Source: Gari tellinella (Eukaryota; Mollusca; Bivalvia; Cardiida; Psammobiidae). Taken from it: DNA of 64,000 nucleotides. A model generated the notes under the pieces. It made no database searches. It was not told the origin of the DNA and saw only the letters and a program-made list of their open reading frames with translations. Location: assembly GCA_922989275.2 (NCBI GenBank), contig OV277862.1:41565786-41629785 (forward strand), read 5' to 3'. The position numbers and the translations under genes are program-made. Below are positions 1-10,451 of this stretch, in pieces (position 1 is the stretch's first letter; every line of letters starts with the position of its first letter).

Positions 1-455
1 GTGTTAAAACAGTATGAAATTGAAACCGAAACTTCCTTTTTGAGATCGCATTTTACTTTCAATCTGCTTTAAGCAACAGTTGTTCTTAAGCACTGAATTA
101 AAGTTAGGAGGGTAAGGTTACAACTTTTTCTGAATCTTGCTATGACAATTTTCAAAGAAAATGACACTTACCTTGGATGACAATGGCGATTAGATTCCAC
201 CTTGCTTATACAAGAGAATGTCATATCAGATGCTTTTGATACTTGGATGGCAACCTGGCAGGAACTGCATGTCTCTATTCTTATTATGCAGGGGTTAGTG
301 GCTACAGAATCTGATGTTATAGTGTTCTTATTAAACACAATCATTCCACTGTCTCCAACATTACTGAAGCGAAGGTAACTGTCTGTGCAGAGATCAAATG
401 TTTGGCCTAGGTATTAGAAAAGTAAAATCAATAAGAAAATACAATAACATCCTTC
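1..455. other. Non-coding, fragment of a core-1 hairpin arm at the window edge
   Basis: No gene is visible. Near positions 47-75 the sequence matches the right arm of the core-1 palindrome (tttactttcaatctgcttta), so a MITE copy is probably cut by the window edge or decayed. The remainder is unassigned AT-rich DNA. Confidence 0.4.
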
Positions 456-673
456 AATTTAATCTATTAGGAACCCTAAAACAAAGCTAATTTATTTTAT
501 GAAAGACAAGAGACAGCTTAAAGCAATGTCAAAGTATAAGAGGAAGCTCCTTAAGGAGCTTTCTATTTTACTTCAGCCTTGCTTTAAAGTTTAAGTAGCC
601 ATCTATTCATTCTATTGTAAACACCGAATAATCAACAAAGTTTAGTAGTCATAAAAGAGGGGTTTCACTGTAA
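456..673. mobile_element. MITE-B (pogo-like ends), decayed copy
   Basis: It carries a core-1 hairpin (cttaaagcaatg ... cttgctttaa) and a right end reading tttagtagtcataaaagagg, related to the MITE-B terminal repeat. The left end is degraded. Confidence 0.6.
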
Positions 674-1019
674 ATAATTAGGGATACAATAAGAATTTGA
701 TGAAATGTGATATCTCACCGCAATAAAGAGACAAAGGCTTTGCAATGAGATACAGCGTTAACCTTTACACTGTTGACTGTACAAAAGGACTCATTTCTCT
801 AAATTATTTTGAGGTCTGCATTATTTGCTAGTACATGTTGTAGTAGTATATACATAATTTGCAGCTCAATTTGAACATTAACCTTTCATCTATACAATCA
901 TCACCACAATATCAAACCATCAAGCAAAATGCAGCTATCATTGAAAAAATAATTGAGTGTGTAAGCCATAGGACAAAAATTAACATCATGACATTTACTG
1001 AATTTCAATTTGAAAAGTA

Positions 1020-1225
1020 CAGTAAAACCTCGCTATTACGACCACTAAAACGAAGGCTAATTGATTGTTTAATAGACAGGTAACAGCTTAAAGCAAGGTG
1101 ACAGTGAAACAGAAAGCTCCTACAGGAGCTTTCTGTTTCACTGTCACCTTGTTTTAAGCGGTCACCTACCGTAAACACCCTAATAATTAACATAATTTAG
1201 TGGTCGTAATAGAGAGGTTTTACTG
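1020..1225. mobile_element. MITE-B, complete copy with TA target duplication
   Basis: This is a 206-bp element. Terminal inverted repeats start CAGTAAAACCTCGCTATTAC and end in the complementary GAGAGGTTTTACTG, flanked by TA at 1018-1019 and 1226-1227. CAGT-type ends with a TA duplication are typical of pogo/Tigger members of Tc1/mariner. The centre is a near-perfect core-1 palindrome whose arms read GTGAAAC and GTTTCAC. It has no coding capacity, so it must be non-autonomous. Confidence 0.85.
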
Positions 1226-1304
1226 TATTACCTGTAACAGCCAGGACAACAGCACCATTGGCCCAAAGTACTGCAATGCAAAAGCCTGAAAAAAAATACC
1301 ATAA

Positions 1305-1615
1305 CCTATTACTCCACAGCCTTTTTCTAGTTTTGAAGACAGGTGATCACAGATTGAAAGTGAAAGCAGAATGCACATTTCGGAACATTCTGTTTTACTT
1401 TCAGCCTGCTTTAAATAAGGTTGAAAGTAAAGCAGAATGTGCCTTAAGGCGTATTTTGTATTACTGTATACCTGCTTTAAGCTAACATCTGATAGGAATT
1501 AGAAACTATTTAATATAATACATAGCGGTATTCAAGGCTGTATCAATTGGAACTGTATTTCCTTCTGCGGAGGAATAATCAGATGCATAAAAAGGGGTAT
1601 CTATGGAGTAAATTG
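1305..1615. mobile_element. MITE-A with two hairpin cores
   Basis: The left end CCTATTACTCCACAGCC and right end TATGGAGTAAATTG match the TTAA-type MITE-A, and TTAA follows at 1616-1619. Two core-1 hairpins lie side by side (about 1354-1420 and 1421-1485), unlike the single core in most copies. Confidence 0.7.
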
Positions 1616-1700
1616 TTAATAAACAAGTAAAATCATAGTGTTTGGTTGAAAAATAAAGATGTTAAGATTTGATTAACTCACCTTACATGGAGAACATGTA

Positions 1701-1905
1701 CAGTAAACCTCTCTATAACGGCCACTAAAACGAGGGCTAATTGGTTGTATAAATAACAGGTGGCAGCTTAAAGCAATGTGACAGTAAAACAGAAAGCTCA
1801 TACAGGAGCTTTCTGTTTTACTGTCACCATGCTTTAAGCAGTCACCTGTAGAAAACACATAGTAAATTATCACACTTTAGTGGTTGTTATAGAGAGGTTT
1901 TACTG
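1701..1905. mobile_element. MITE-B, complete copy
   Basis: 205 bp with CAGTAAACCTCTCTATAACG at the left end and the complementary right end, flanked by TA on both sides. The core-1 arms read GTAAAAC and GTTTTAC, so both arms differ from the 1020-1225 copy at the same paired position. Confidence 0.85.
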
Positions 1906-2125
1906 TATATCAAAATCTAAAGTTACACCTTTCACAAAACCCTACGTAACGTTATGAACTTATGTTTCACTCATAATCAGAACTGTCAAATAGAAAATGC
2001 TTTACAGTCTCCCAGACATTTTGCAAATCCAAAATAATGCAGAAAGCTCAAAATTCAACTTTCTGCATTATTCTTATCCTGCATGAGATCTCTTATTTCT
2101 TAATCATCAATAATCAGTCACTTAA

Positions 2126-2332
2126 CTCTTTCAACACTAAGTGACTCTTGTGGATTATTGTGTTCCCTTGTGTGTCTAAGTTACCACCAAAACATGAATC
2201 AGTCTAATTCTAATTCTGGGTAATTTAACAAATACTGCTCTAAATTAGCTGTAGGTGCCCTCTGATCTGGGTCTATACTGTTGTCAAATGTAATGAGTAT
2301 ATTTTAAACAGGTCCATGGTGTTGAAAGAGTT
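2126..2332. mobile_element. MITE-C2 (TTAA), hairpin partly lost
   Basis: It starts after TTAA at 2122-2125 with CTCTTTCAACAC and ends ...GGTGTTGAAAGAGT. Only the right arm of core 2 survives (ccctctgatctgggtctata). The same element is intact at 29875-30108. Confidence 0.65.
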
Positions 2333-2496
2333 TCTATTTATTAATATACATGTCTTATGATTGTTATTAGTGTATATGGTTAAAAATCTCTTTAACATTA
2401 TTACACTCATAATTATTATTATTATATCATACCATCCAATTAATCAAAGCTTTTTTTTTTTTTGAAATTTAACAGTAGAATTACAATAAATTATAA

Positions 2497-2700
2497 GTTA
2501 CAGAAAACCTTAACATTATGACCACTAAAACAAAGGCTAATTGATTTACTAAAAGACAGGTGACATCTTACAGCATAAAGACAGTAAAATAGAAAGTTCT
2601 TGAAGATCTTTCTGTTTTACAGTCACCTTGCTTTAAGTTGTCACCTGTCATAAACACCTTACTAGTTAGTTAACACAATTTTGTGGTAGTAATACATAAA
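2497..2700. mobile_element. MITE-B, diverged copy
   Basis: It shows the MITE-B order: a degraded end, gaccactaaaacaaaggc, a core-1 hairpin and a right end with gtggtagtaata. The termini are eroded. Confidence 0.6.
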
Positions 2701-2838
2701 TGTAATGTCTGAATCTTATGTTACCTTACTTACCTATGAAAAGAATGAATGAATTCTTCATCATGAGCTGGACCTTCACATTTCTGTCATGCCATAATTA
2801 TCCTTAAATTGACAAAACATGCATCATGATTTTTTTAA

Positions 2839-3097
2839 CCCATTACCACAAAGTCTGTTTCTAATTTTGAAGACAGGTGATCACTTAAAGCAGATTGAAA
2901 GTAAAGCAGAATGTGCCTTAATGCACATTCTTCATTACTTTCAGCCTGCTTTAATCTACTCTTTTCAAAGAAACAGAAAAAATGTCTTATGATCATAATA
3001 TTATTCACAAAGTTCTGTATAAATCAGATTTTTTTTTTCAGTGGAGGAATGAATTTAATTTGTTAAAATGCATAATATATATGGAGTAATGGATTTA
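2839..3097. mobile_element. MITE-A copy
   Basis: TTAA at 2835-2838 is followed by CCCATTACCACA. A core-1 hairpin lies at about 2894-2955 and the right end reads ATGGAGTAATGG. The right TTAA has decayed. Confidence 0.7.
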
Positions 3098-3280
3098 TTA
3101 CCAGTACTCAAAGTCAGAAGCTATTTAATATGATAATATTCTAAATTATGCATAAATGAAATTTTAAGATTGTGGTAGAGTAAGAAATTTGTCTTGACAT
3201 GTAGCATAAAATGTTTCACCTAATGGCACAAACAAAGATATCCCTCTGCATACTGTCTAACTTTTCTCTATAGTCAATTA

Positions 3281-4070
3281 CAGTACACCCTCCCTACCAT
3301 GGCCCTCTGAACAATAAATCAATCTATACAAATCATGCTTGCTGCTGTTTCCCAAACAAGACAATTATGTCTAATGATTTCACTGCTGCAATATTGTCTG
3401 CTAAAATTGTTTGATGTGTTTCTCATAGTCATATATTGTACATTTTGATAGAAAAACAAGACTGCGCGTTCAATAAACGCTTATGCCCCCAGTGGCATCC
3501 TTGATAATATATTCTGAATCTTTTCTAAGTCCAAATTAGGTCAAGGTCAGGGTCAAACTGAGCTTGGGTATTATTGGTGAGTTGGTAATGGTCCAAGGCA
3601 ACAACTGTATAAGTATCAAAGCATTGTAGTCAGTTGTGTTGATGCTAGACGAAACGGTAAAATCTAGTTAACCAAGAAATAGCCTATTTAAAATTATCTA
3701 AGTCCAAATGAGGTCAAGGTCAAGGTCAAAATCAAAGTTTGGTGATATTGGTGGATAGGGAATGGTCCAAGGCAACAACTGTATAAGTATCCAAGCATTT
3801 GGGTAAGCGGTGTTGATGCTAGACGAAACGGTAAAATCTACTTAACCTTGTTACGGATGCACACACGGACGGACGGACGGGACGATTACTATATGCCCCG
3901 CATCTGTCGATGCTGGGGGCATAAAAACGTAATGACGAGCGACAAACAGTTTGAATCCAGATCAGATGCCGGGTTATGCATCTGATATGCATTCAAGCTG
4001 TTTGTAAATGTAAGTCAGTTTCCCTCCCTATATCAACTCCCTGGGAACAACACACATTGAACTGTTGTTC
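3281..4070. mobile_element. MITE-E (pogo-like ends) interrupted by another repeat
   Basis: The left end CAGTACACCCTCCCTACC follows TA at 3279-3280. Core 2 lies at about 3943-4004 (CAAACAGTTTGAATCC...). Alignment with the intact copy at 49295-49642 shows that a TTATGCCCCCAG repeat was inserted at about 3465-3928. The right terminus is missing. Confidence 0.7.
3481..3924. mobile_element. Mollusc repeat with TTATGCCCCCAG ends, nested in MITE-E
   Basis: The ends are TTATGCCCCCAG and CTGGGGGCATAA. The interior holds two tandem copies of a roughly 170-bp unit (gtccaaggcaacaactgtat at about 3590 and 3764) and a short GGAC run near 3865-3882. The same ends bound the larger array at 20442-21873. Confidence 0.7.
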
Positions 4071-4164
4071 TTAACTTCACTTATTTTTCTTTCATTTAAA
4101 GTTTTGGAAATGTCTAAGATTTCTGACAGCTGAGTGTGCGAGCGTGATTAGGGTTTGAAATGTG

Positions 4165-4316
4165 TGTGATACACATCATCATGCATTGCGTTAAGACTTT
4201 ACAGGTATGCATGATCCGGTGGGGGATCAAACCCACAACTTCTGGATTGCCAATTTTATGCATTACTACTAGACCAGGGTCCGCCACTAGCCCACTACCA
4301 CCAACAAATTGTAACA
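4165..4316 (-). mobile_element. tRNA-derived SINE-like sequence
   Basis: On the minus strand a B-box-like GGTTTGATCCC (4223-4233) lies downstream of an A-box-like TGGTCTAGTAGT (about 4264-4275). That layout suggests a tRNA-derived polymerase III head. I see no intact cloverleaf, so I call a SINE, not a tRNA gene. Confidence 0.5.
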
Positions 4317-4417
4317 TGAAGCCAGAAATATATCTGACAGATATATCTTGAGTACTGCAGTCTGAAGCTGTAGAATTTCACCACAAAAAAAGCTAACTTG
4401 TGTAGCAAGAACATAAA

Positions 4418-6476
4418 ACAAGAGCCCCATGGGGCATATTTCGCTCACCTGAGAATATCTGACAAAATGGAGATAATGATTTATGTCCAGGACGGGGTCA
4501 TTTTTTACCCAAGGGGTATTATTGAATTTGAACAATCTTGATAGAGGACCTGTAGATGATGCTATGTGCCAAATATCTAATATCAGGGTACTAGGGTTTT
4601 AGATAAGAATTTTTTTTTTAAGTTTCCATTGAAAAAATCTATTTTTAGCTCCTGTGACCTAGATATGCAACAGACTGGTACCATTTGAACAAAATACGTA
4701 AAGGACATCTAGAAGTGTCACCATGCCAAATATCAAAGCTCTGGCCATATTAGTTTCAGAGGAAAAGATGTTTGAAAATTTCACTACATAACTCTATGTA
4801 AAACTGTGACCCCCTGGGCGGGGCCAATTTTGACCCCAGGGGCATAATTTGAACAAACTTGATAGAGGACCTGTAGATGATGCTATGTGCCAAATATCTA
4901 AGCTCTGGTCCTTGTAGTTTTTGACAAGAAGATTTTTTAAGTTTTCATTGAAAAAATCTATTTTCAGCTCCTGTGACCTAGATATGCAACAGACAGGAAC
5001 CATTTGAACAAAATACGTAAAGGATATTTAGAAGTGTCCCCATTCCAAATATCAAAGCTCTGGCCATATTAGTGTCAAAGAAGAAGACGTTTGAAATTTT
5101 CACTAAATAACTCTATGTAAAACTGTGACCCCCGGGGCGGGGCCAATTTTGACTCCAGGGGCATAATTTGAACAAACTTGATAGAGGACCTGTAGGCAAT
5201 TCTATGTGCCAAATATCTTATCGCTGGCCCTTGTAGTTTCAGACAAGAAGATTTTTTAAGTTTCATTGAAAAAAATCTATTTTTAGCTCCTGTGACCTAG
5301 ATATGCAACCGACCAGAACCATTTGAACAGTATTGGTAAAGGACATCTAGAAGTGTCACCATGCCAAATATCAAAGCTCTGGCCATATTAGTTTCAGAGG
5401 AGAAGATGTTTGAAAATTTCACCACATAACTCTATGTAAAACTGTGACCCCCTGGGCGGGGCCAATTTTGACCCCAGGGGCATAATTTGAACAAACTTGA
5501 TAGAGGACCTGTAGATGATGCTATGTGCCAAATATCTAAGCTCTGGTCCTTGTAGTTTTTGACAAGAAGATTTTTTAAGTTTTCATTGAAAAAATCTATT
5601 TTCAGCTCCTGTGACCTAGATATGCAACAGACAGGAACCATTTGAACAAAATAAGTAAAGGATATTTAGAAGTGTCCCCATTCCAAATATCAAAGCTCTG
5701 GCCATATCAGTGTCAATGAAGAAGACGTTTGAAATTTTCACTAAATAACTCTATGTAAAACTGTGACCCCCGGGGCGGGGCCAATTTTGACTCCAGGGGC
5801 ATAATTTGAACAAACTTGATAGAGGACCTGTAGGCAATGCTATGTGCTAAATATCTTATCGCTGGCCCTTGTAGTTTCAGACAAGAAGATTTTTTAAGTT
5901 TTCATTGAAAAAAATCTATTTTTAGCTCCTGTGACCTAGATATGCAACCGACCAGAACCATTTGAACAATATTGGTAAAGGACATGAAGAAGTGTCACCA
6001 TTGCCAAATATCAAAGCTCTGGCCATATTAGTTTCAGAGGAGAAGACGTTTGAAAATTTCACCACATAACTCTATGTAAAACTGTGACCCCCTGGGCGGG
6101 GCCAATTTTGACTCCAGGGGCATAATTTGAACAAACTTGATAGAGGACCTGTAGATGATGCTATGTGCCAAATATCTAAGCTCTGGTCTTTGTAGTTTCA
6201 GACAAGAAGATTTTTTAAGATTTCCTAATTTTTTCACTTTGGTTGCCATGGCAACCAGAGTTCGTTTTCAATTCTTTGAACAAATTTGAAAGAGCTTGAC
6301 CCAAGGAACATTCCTGTAAAGTTTGGTTGAAATCTGTCAAGCGGTATAGGAGGAGATGTCATTTGAAGCAATTGTTAACGACGACGGACAACGCACGACG
6401 ACGGACAACGCACGACGACGGACACAGGGCCATCCAATTAGCTCACCTTGAGCCTATGGCTCAGGTGAGCTAAAAA
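4418..6476. mobile_element. GCTCACCTGAG-type mollusc element with internal tandem array
   Basis: It begins with caagagccccatggggc followed by cgctcacctgag, and ends with ggctcaggtgagctaaaaa. Between them is a tandem array of a roughly 319-bp unit; the marker aaactgtgacc occurs at 4801, 5119, 5438, 5758 and 6078. Alternate units are more alike: the stretches 4794-5003 and 5432-5641 translate identically on the minus strand. That implies amplification as a roughly 640-bp dimer. ORFs here are by-products of the repeat. Confidence 0.8.
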
Positions 6477-6714
6477 GGGAGATCTGGAAATTTTAATAGG
6501 GAGATAGGGGGCAAAATAGGGAGCTTTTTTCGCGACACTTTTTTCACGAAAAAACTAGGCGCAGGCGGTGAAAATCCAATACAATTTGTTTATCTTTTTA
6601 ATAAGTGAATAGATAAGTCTATAGACCACTAAGACAGAGACAATTTTCAGTTCTTGTAATATTGACAGGGGCCTATTATTGTAGTTATTTTAGTACTGCA
6701 GAGAGATGGTTGTG

Positions 6715-6955
6715 TAAAGCAGACTGAAAGTAAAGCAGAATACTCTTCAGGAGCATTCTGCTTTACTTAAATTTTAAACCTGCTTTAAGCTAGATCTACC
6801 ATCTGCTAGGATATAAGAAATATTTCTTATAGTTCTTATATTATACATGACTAGTAAAGATAAAGTGGAACTATATCTTTTTTCTTGAGAGAACGAATGA
6901 ATTCGTTCAAATGGTCTAGATTTCTATCTATGGAGTAAATCTAGAAAGAGTAAGC
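6715..6955. mobile_element. MITE-A, partial
   Basis: A core-1 hairpin at about 6717-6788 is followed by the MITE-A right arm (ccatctgctaggatataaga ... tatggagtaaat). The left arm is missing. Confidence 0.6.
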
Positions 6956-6982
6956 AACTTAACAATCTGTCATTAATGTTGC

Positions 6983-7041
6983 AAACGGTATGGATCCAGA
7001 TGAGAGGCCGCATCATCTCATCTAGATACAAACTGTTTGAC
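6983..7041. repeat. Core-2 (MITE-D type) palindrome remnant
   Basis: gcaaacggtatggatccaga and tagatacaaactgtttg are arms of a degraded core-2 hairpin. No TTAA-type ends are recognisable around it. Confidence 0.5.
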
Positions 7042-7905
7042 ACTGATATTTTCTGAAAGAAAATGCACAAAAATTAACTCAGAGAATTGTTGCAGACGAC
7101 AAAGTCTGCAGACGACATTTACTTACGTCATAAAGTGGGAGGTTTTAACAACCAAATAACGCGTCTAAATTTTCTACCGTGAAAACTGATGCAAATCAAT
7201 TGAATTTTACGAGCGTAATTCATTGTAAAATCTAACTTAATAATTATACACTTGCACAAATCGTATGAAACAGAATAATTTAGGTCCAATGTTTAATTTT
7301 AATTGATTGTTAGAAAACGACGCCAGGGAATACTTTTTAGACTAACATAATTAAATATACGCGTTTCTCGATGCAAATATTAAGTCGCCCGGTCATTTTG
7401 TAACGGTATAATTTTGAAGTATTTTTCTGTTACGTAAATATTCAAAGTATTTTGTGGTGGAAATCAATTCATAAATGTTAAATTTTGATTTGCTTTCATC
7501 TAAAATGTGTTTGTCCAGAACTTACGGAGAATTTATAATCTGATTTTATTCCAACCGTATCGCGGACATCGTTCGCACCACCGCTTCTAAAAATTGGTCT
7601 CCGATTTGGGGCGATCCTGTCAATCACTTTTTTGATAACCAATTACATCTACAACAATTAAAAGCAATATGTCAAAACCCATTCGGTTGGTGTGTTCATG
7701 CTTTTACCCAACATTGTTATCACGCAGCCAGCCGATACTCAATCAGACTGATCAACAATTGCGTAACATGTTTACAGTATTACACGCATCAGTGGGGTTT
7801 GGTGATAAGCGTGTGTAGGGAACTCTGAAGCCAATTTTAAGATTTTTAGAGTCGGCGAACGAGGTAAATGATATAAAAGTTCATATTGAAAAAAAATGAA
7901 CCTGG
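7042..7905. other. Unassigned non-coding sequence before the LTR element
   Basis: No coding sequence or recognised repeat is visible. This appears to be single-copy within the window and is the left flank into which the LTR retrotransposon inserted; the target ctgg is at 7902-7905. Confidence 0.4.
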
Positions 7906-8192
7906 TGTGGTAAAATGGCTTTACCGATACCCCTAATGTGTCAGTGAATGGACCGGTCCGCCAATAGCCAATGGGGATCGATGTAGTTTCCCTCCAGATT
8001 GCGCAGAATAGATGCGCAGACAACCAGTCTGGATCAGAACTCTATTAACTTTTAATGTGATCACAAGTGAATTTGATATCGATAAATATAACTAGTGCGC
8101 GAAGTGTAAAACCGTAGTGTTTTGTGCCATTCTGTAAGCTGTTCGGAGAACGTCCCAGTAGCAGAACTGGTGAGTAGTCACTTTTTACTACA
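7906..8192 (+). repeat. 5' LTR
   Basis: 287 bp, TG...CA, matching 12305-12591 at all but one position. It should hold the promoter, although no clear TATA box was identified. Confidence 0.92.
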
Positions 8193-8193
8193 G

Positions 8194-8211
8194 TGGCGAC
8201 TGCGAGCAATT
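8194..8211 (+). other. Primer-binding site
   Basis: TGGCGACTGCGAGC begins one base after the LTR. TGG pairs with the CCA end of a tRNA. I could not assign the tRNA species. Confidence 0.65.
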
Positions 8212-8749
8212 CGAATTCGCTTTTTGCGGGGAATTGTTTGTGAAATAAAGTTGGGTTGAAGCAGCGACTGTAAACTTGGTGGGTGGGGTAGCTCAAAGAA
8301 GTTTCGGATCGTTGTATAGATATCCATGGTTGTTTGTCATTCGTGTTAAATGTCTCTGTTCTAATTGTTATTGAATTAGCAATTGTTTATTAGTGTGTGG
8401 TGTAGCATGCTAATTTTCGACTGTTATTTCAGTTAAAAATTTAATCGGGAGGGAAATGGAGGTCAGACTGTAAGCTCTAAATTTAGACACGTGGTAACCC
8501 ACGAGGCTATATTTAGACGTTTTCGAGTCTTTCTTAGGAACGCTGTTTCAGCTCAGCTCAGTTGTCAGCTGGTAAAAAGAGTTACATTGTGGCTGCTTAA
8601 TTGAAAAGAGCTTCAATTGGAATCAAAGTTGCTTGCTGGAAAAGAACTTTGTTCAAGTTACTTATGTTGAAAAGAACTTGTAAAGCAAATATATAGATAC
8701 AATTTCAGCCTGACTTAAGTAAAGCAAAAAGCAGGCTGGTTGTCAAAAT

Positions 8750-8925
8750 AATTATCCATTGTCCAGTTAAGCAGAAAGCGGACTGAACGATAATATATAT
8801 TCATTGTCCAGTAAAGCAGAAAACGGACTGAAGTTGAAAGTAGTATAGGTATCCATTGTCCGACTGAGCAGAAAGTGGACTGTTGTATTGTATGTATGTC
8901 CGACTTGCCCAAAAAGTGGACAATA
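8750..8925 (+). repeat. Short repeats in the retrotransposon leader
   Basis: Three to four imperfect copies of a unit containing CATTGTCC...AGCAGAAAG.GGACTG, spaced about 45-50 bp apart, lie just upstream of gag. Each unit can pair GTCC with GGAC to form a small hairpin. Their position in the untranslated leader is where packaging signals usually lie; that role is inference. Confidence 0.6.
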
Positions 8926-9008
8926 GCATAATTGCAAACAGATGTGTGCCGAGTACCCGGACTTGCTACTGTTTATTGCTCTGATTGGTTTTAAAAACTG
9001 AGCTAACC

Positions 9009-10451
9009 ATGGAGAGAGTAAAGATAAACTATTGTCCCCCTGAAGATCTACTTAAATTGCCAGGGGTTGGACCAAGTTATGCCGACAAAATAATGAGTCT
9101 GCGGGATATTTATGGCAATATAGACCTGGAAAAGTTGGAAAAAATTCCTTATCTGCGAATAACAGATGCACTCAGAAATGCCATAGATTTTGAGAAGTAT
9201 CCTTCCTCAAGGTCAATGTCTCCGCCAAGGACGGAAGCTACTGAATATAGAAGCAGTAGCTATAGACCGCCAGCAAGGGATGAGCCTGTCGACTATTGGA
9301 ATGGCGACTACAGAAACACTGACTATCCACAAAGCGACTATAGGACCCCTCCCAGGTATACCTATGGTCAGCTGAGGTCAGACAGAATGGGTCAGAATTA
9401 CAGGGATGATGAATACAGACGCAGAGAGAACTGGTCTGAGGAACGAGAGCCATCACAGAATCCAACACCGACATACTCCAGGCAGAAGCAGTTGCCAAGA
9501 ACAATAGCTTATGAGGGCACAGGTTCCTGGAAAGCGTTCATAGGGAAGTTCAACTCGTTTGCTGATGAACAGGCATGGGACGCTAGACAGAGGAAAAACA
9601 ATTTGAACTGGTGCTTACAAGGAAAGGCCAGTGATTATTATGCCACCATGATGGACCGTGAGCCGAATCTGGAGCTATTCGATATTGTAACGAGACTAGA
9701 GAGAAGGTTCGGTACAACAGACATTCCAGAAAGCTTGAGGGTACAATTTGCTAGTCTGCACCAAAATACCGGAGAACCTATTCGGGACTGGGCGGACAGA
9801 GTAGTGAGTGTGGCTACAAAGGCATTTAAGGATATGTCCGAGAACCATGTTCAGAATGAGATGGTGTTGAGATTCTGCCAGGGATGTTGTGATAAGGAAG
9901 CTGGTATATATGCTCTTAACCAGAGAGCCAAGAGTATGGAAGAGGCGCTAGCTCATGTACAGTGGCACCAACATACCAGTAAGCTTATGCAAAGTCAGGA
10001 TCAAAGGCAACAACCATATGGTGTACGTCAACTCTCATACGAAGATGAGTATTGGTATGAGCAAGAGCGTATGGAAGCCGATCCGATGAAGGTGGATCTC
10101 AACAAATGTCAACCACCACCACCCCCTAGGATTGTGTCTCCTGTAGAGGGTAGAGTACAGGCCCTTGAAGGTAAGGTCGATAAGGTCCAGCAGTCTATGG
10201 AAAAGGTGCAACAATCACTGGAGCAGATGAACGAGAACCTCCAAGCACTGACCACGAGCAGAAGGGACAGATCTAGGTCGCCAGCATGGGACCAAACTAC
10301 CCCAGTCTGCGATCACTGCAGGGGAGAAGGACATTTCATTAAAGATTGTCCAAAATTAATAGAGAAGCAGGAATTGAAGTTTACTGGTACAGGTTCTTTA
10401 AACGACCAGAGGTTGGAAGACGGGGCCAGTCTCCAACCTGCCAAACAATAG
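9009..10451 (+). CDS. gag: Gag-like structural protein of the LTR retrotransposon
   Basis: The 480-residue protein starts at an ATG in strong context (aaccATGG); the same frame is open a further 24 bases upstream, but without an ATG. Residues about 12-60 resemble a helix-hairpin-helix fold (LLKLPGVGPSYADKI followed by a second hairpin), unusual in a Gag. A tyrosine- and arginine-rich linker follows, then a retrotransposon Gag core beginning GTGSWKAFIGKF and containing EPIRDWADRV. A coiled-coil-like stretch near residues 385-420 precedes a CCHC zinc knuckle (C434, C437, H442, C447; spacing C-X2-C-X4-H-X4-C). It would assemble the particle and package RNA. The frame is intact, consistent with the near-identical LTRs. 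It ends just beyond the frameshift signal. Confidence 0.88.
   Translation: MERVKINYCPPEDLLKLPGVGPSYADKIMSLRDIYGNIDLEKLEKIPYLRITDALRNAIDFEKYPSSRSMSPPRTEATEYRSSSYRPPARDEPVDYWNGDYRNTDYPQSDYRTPPRYTYGQLRSDRMGQNYRDDEYRRRENWSEEREPSQNPTPTYSRQKQLPRTIAYEGTGSWKAFIGKFNSFADEQAWDARQRKNNLNWCLQGKASDYYATMMDREPNLELFDIVTRLERRFGTTDIPESLRVQFASLHQNTGEPIRDWADRVVSVATKAFKDMSENHVQNEMVLRFCQGCCDKEAGIYALNQRAKSMEEALAHVQWHQHTSKLMQSQDQRQQPYGVRQLSYEDEYWYEQERMEADPMKVDLNKCQPPPPPRIVSPVEGRVQALEGKVDKVQQSMEKVQQSLEQMNENLQALTTSRRDRSRSPAWDQTTPVCDHCRGEGHFIKDCPKLIEKQELKFTGTGSLNDQRLEDGASLQPAKQ
10397..10438 (+). promoter_or_regulatory. Programmed -1 ribosomal frameshift signal
   Basis: The heptamer TTTAAAC (10397-10403) is in the gag frame as T TTA AAC, the classic X XXY YYZ slippery arrangement. 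After a 7-nt spacer, GGTTGGAAGAC (10411-10421) pairs with GTCTCCAACC (10429-10438), giving a 10-bp stem with one bulged A and a 7-nt loop. A -1 slip enters the protease frame. The loop bases GGCC could pair with a downstream GGCC near 10451-10454, so a pseudoknot is possible. Confidence 0.85.

Noticed and set aside
4794..6249. Several minus-strand ORFs, two of them identical in translation
   Set aside because: They lie in a 319-bp tandem repeat and recur with its period.
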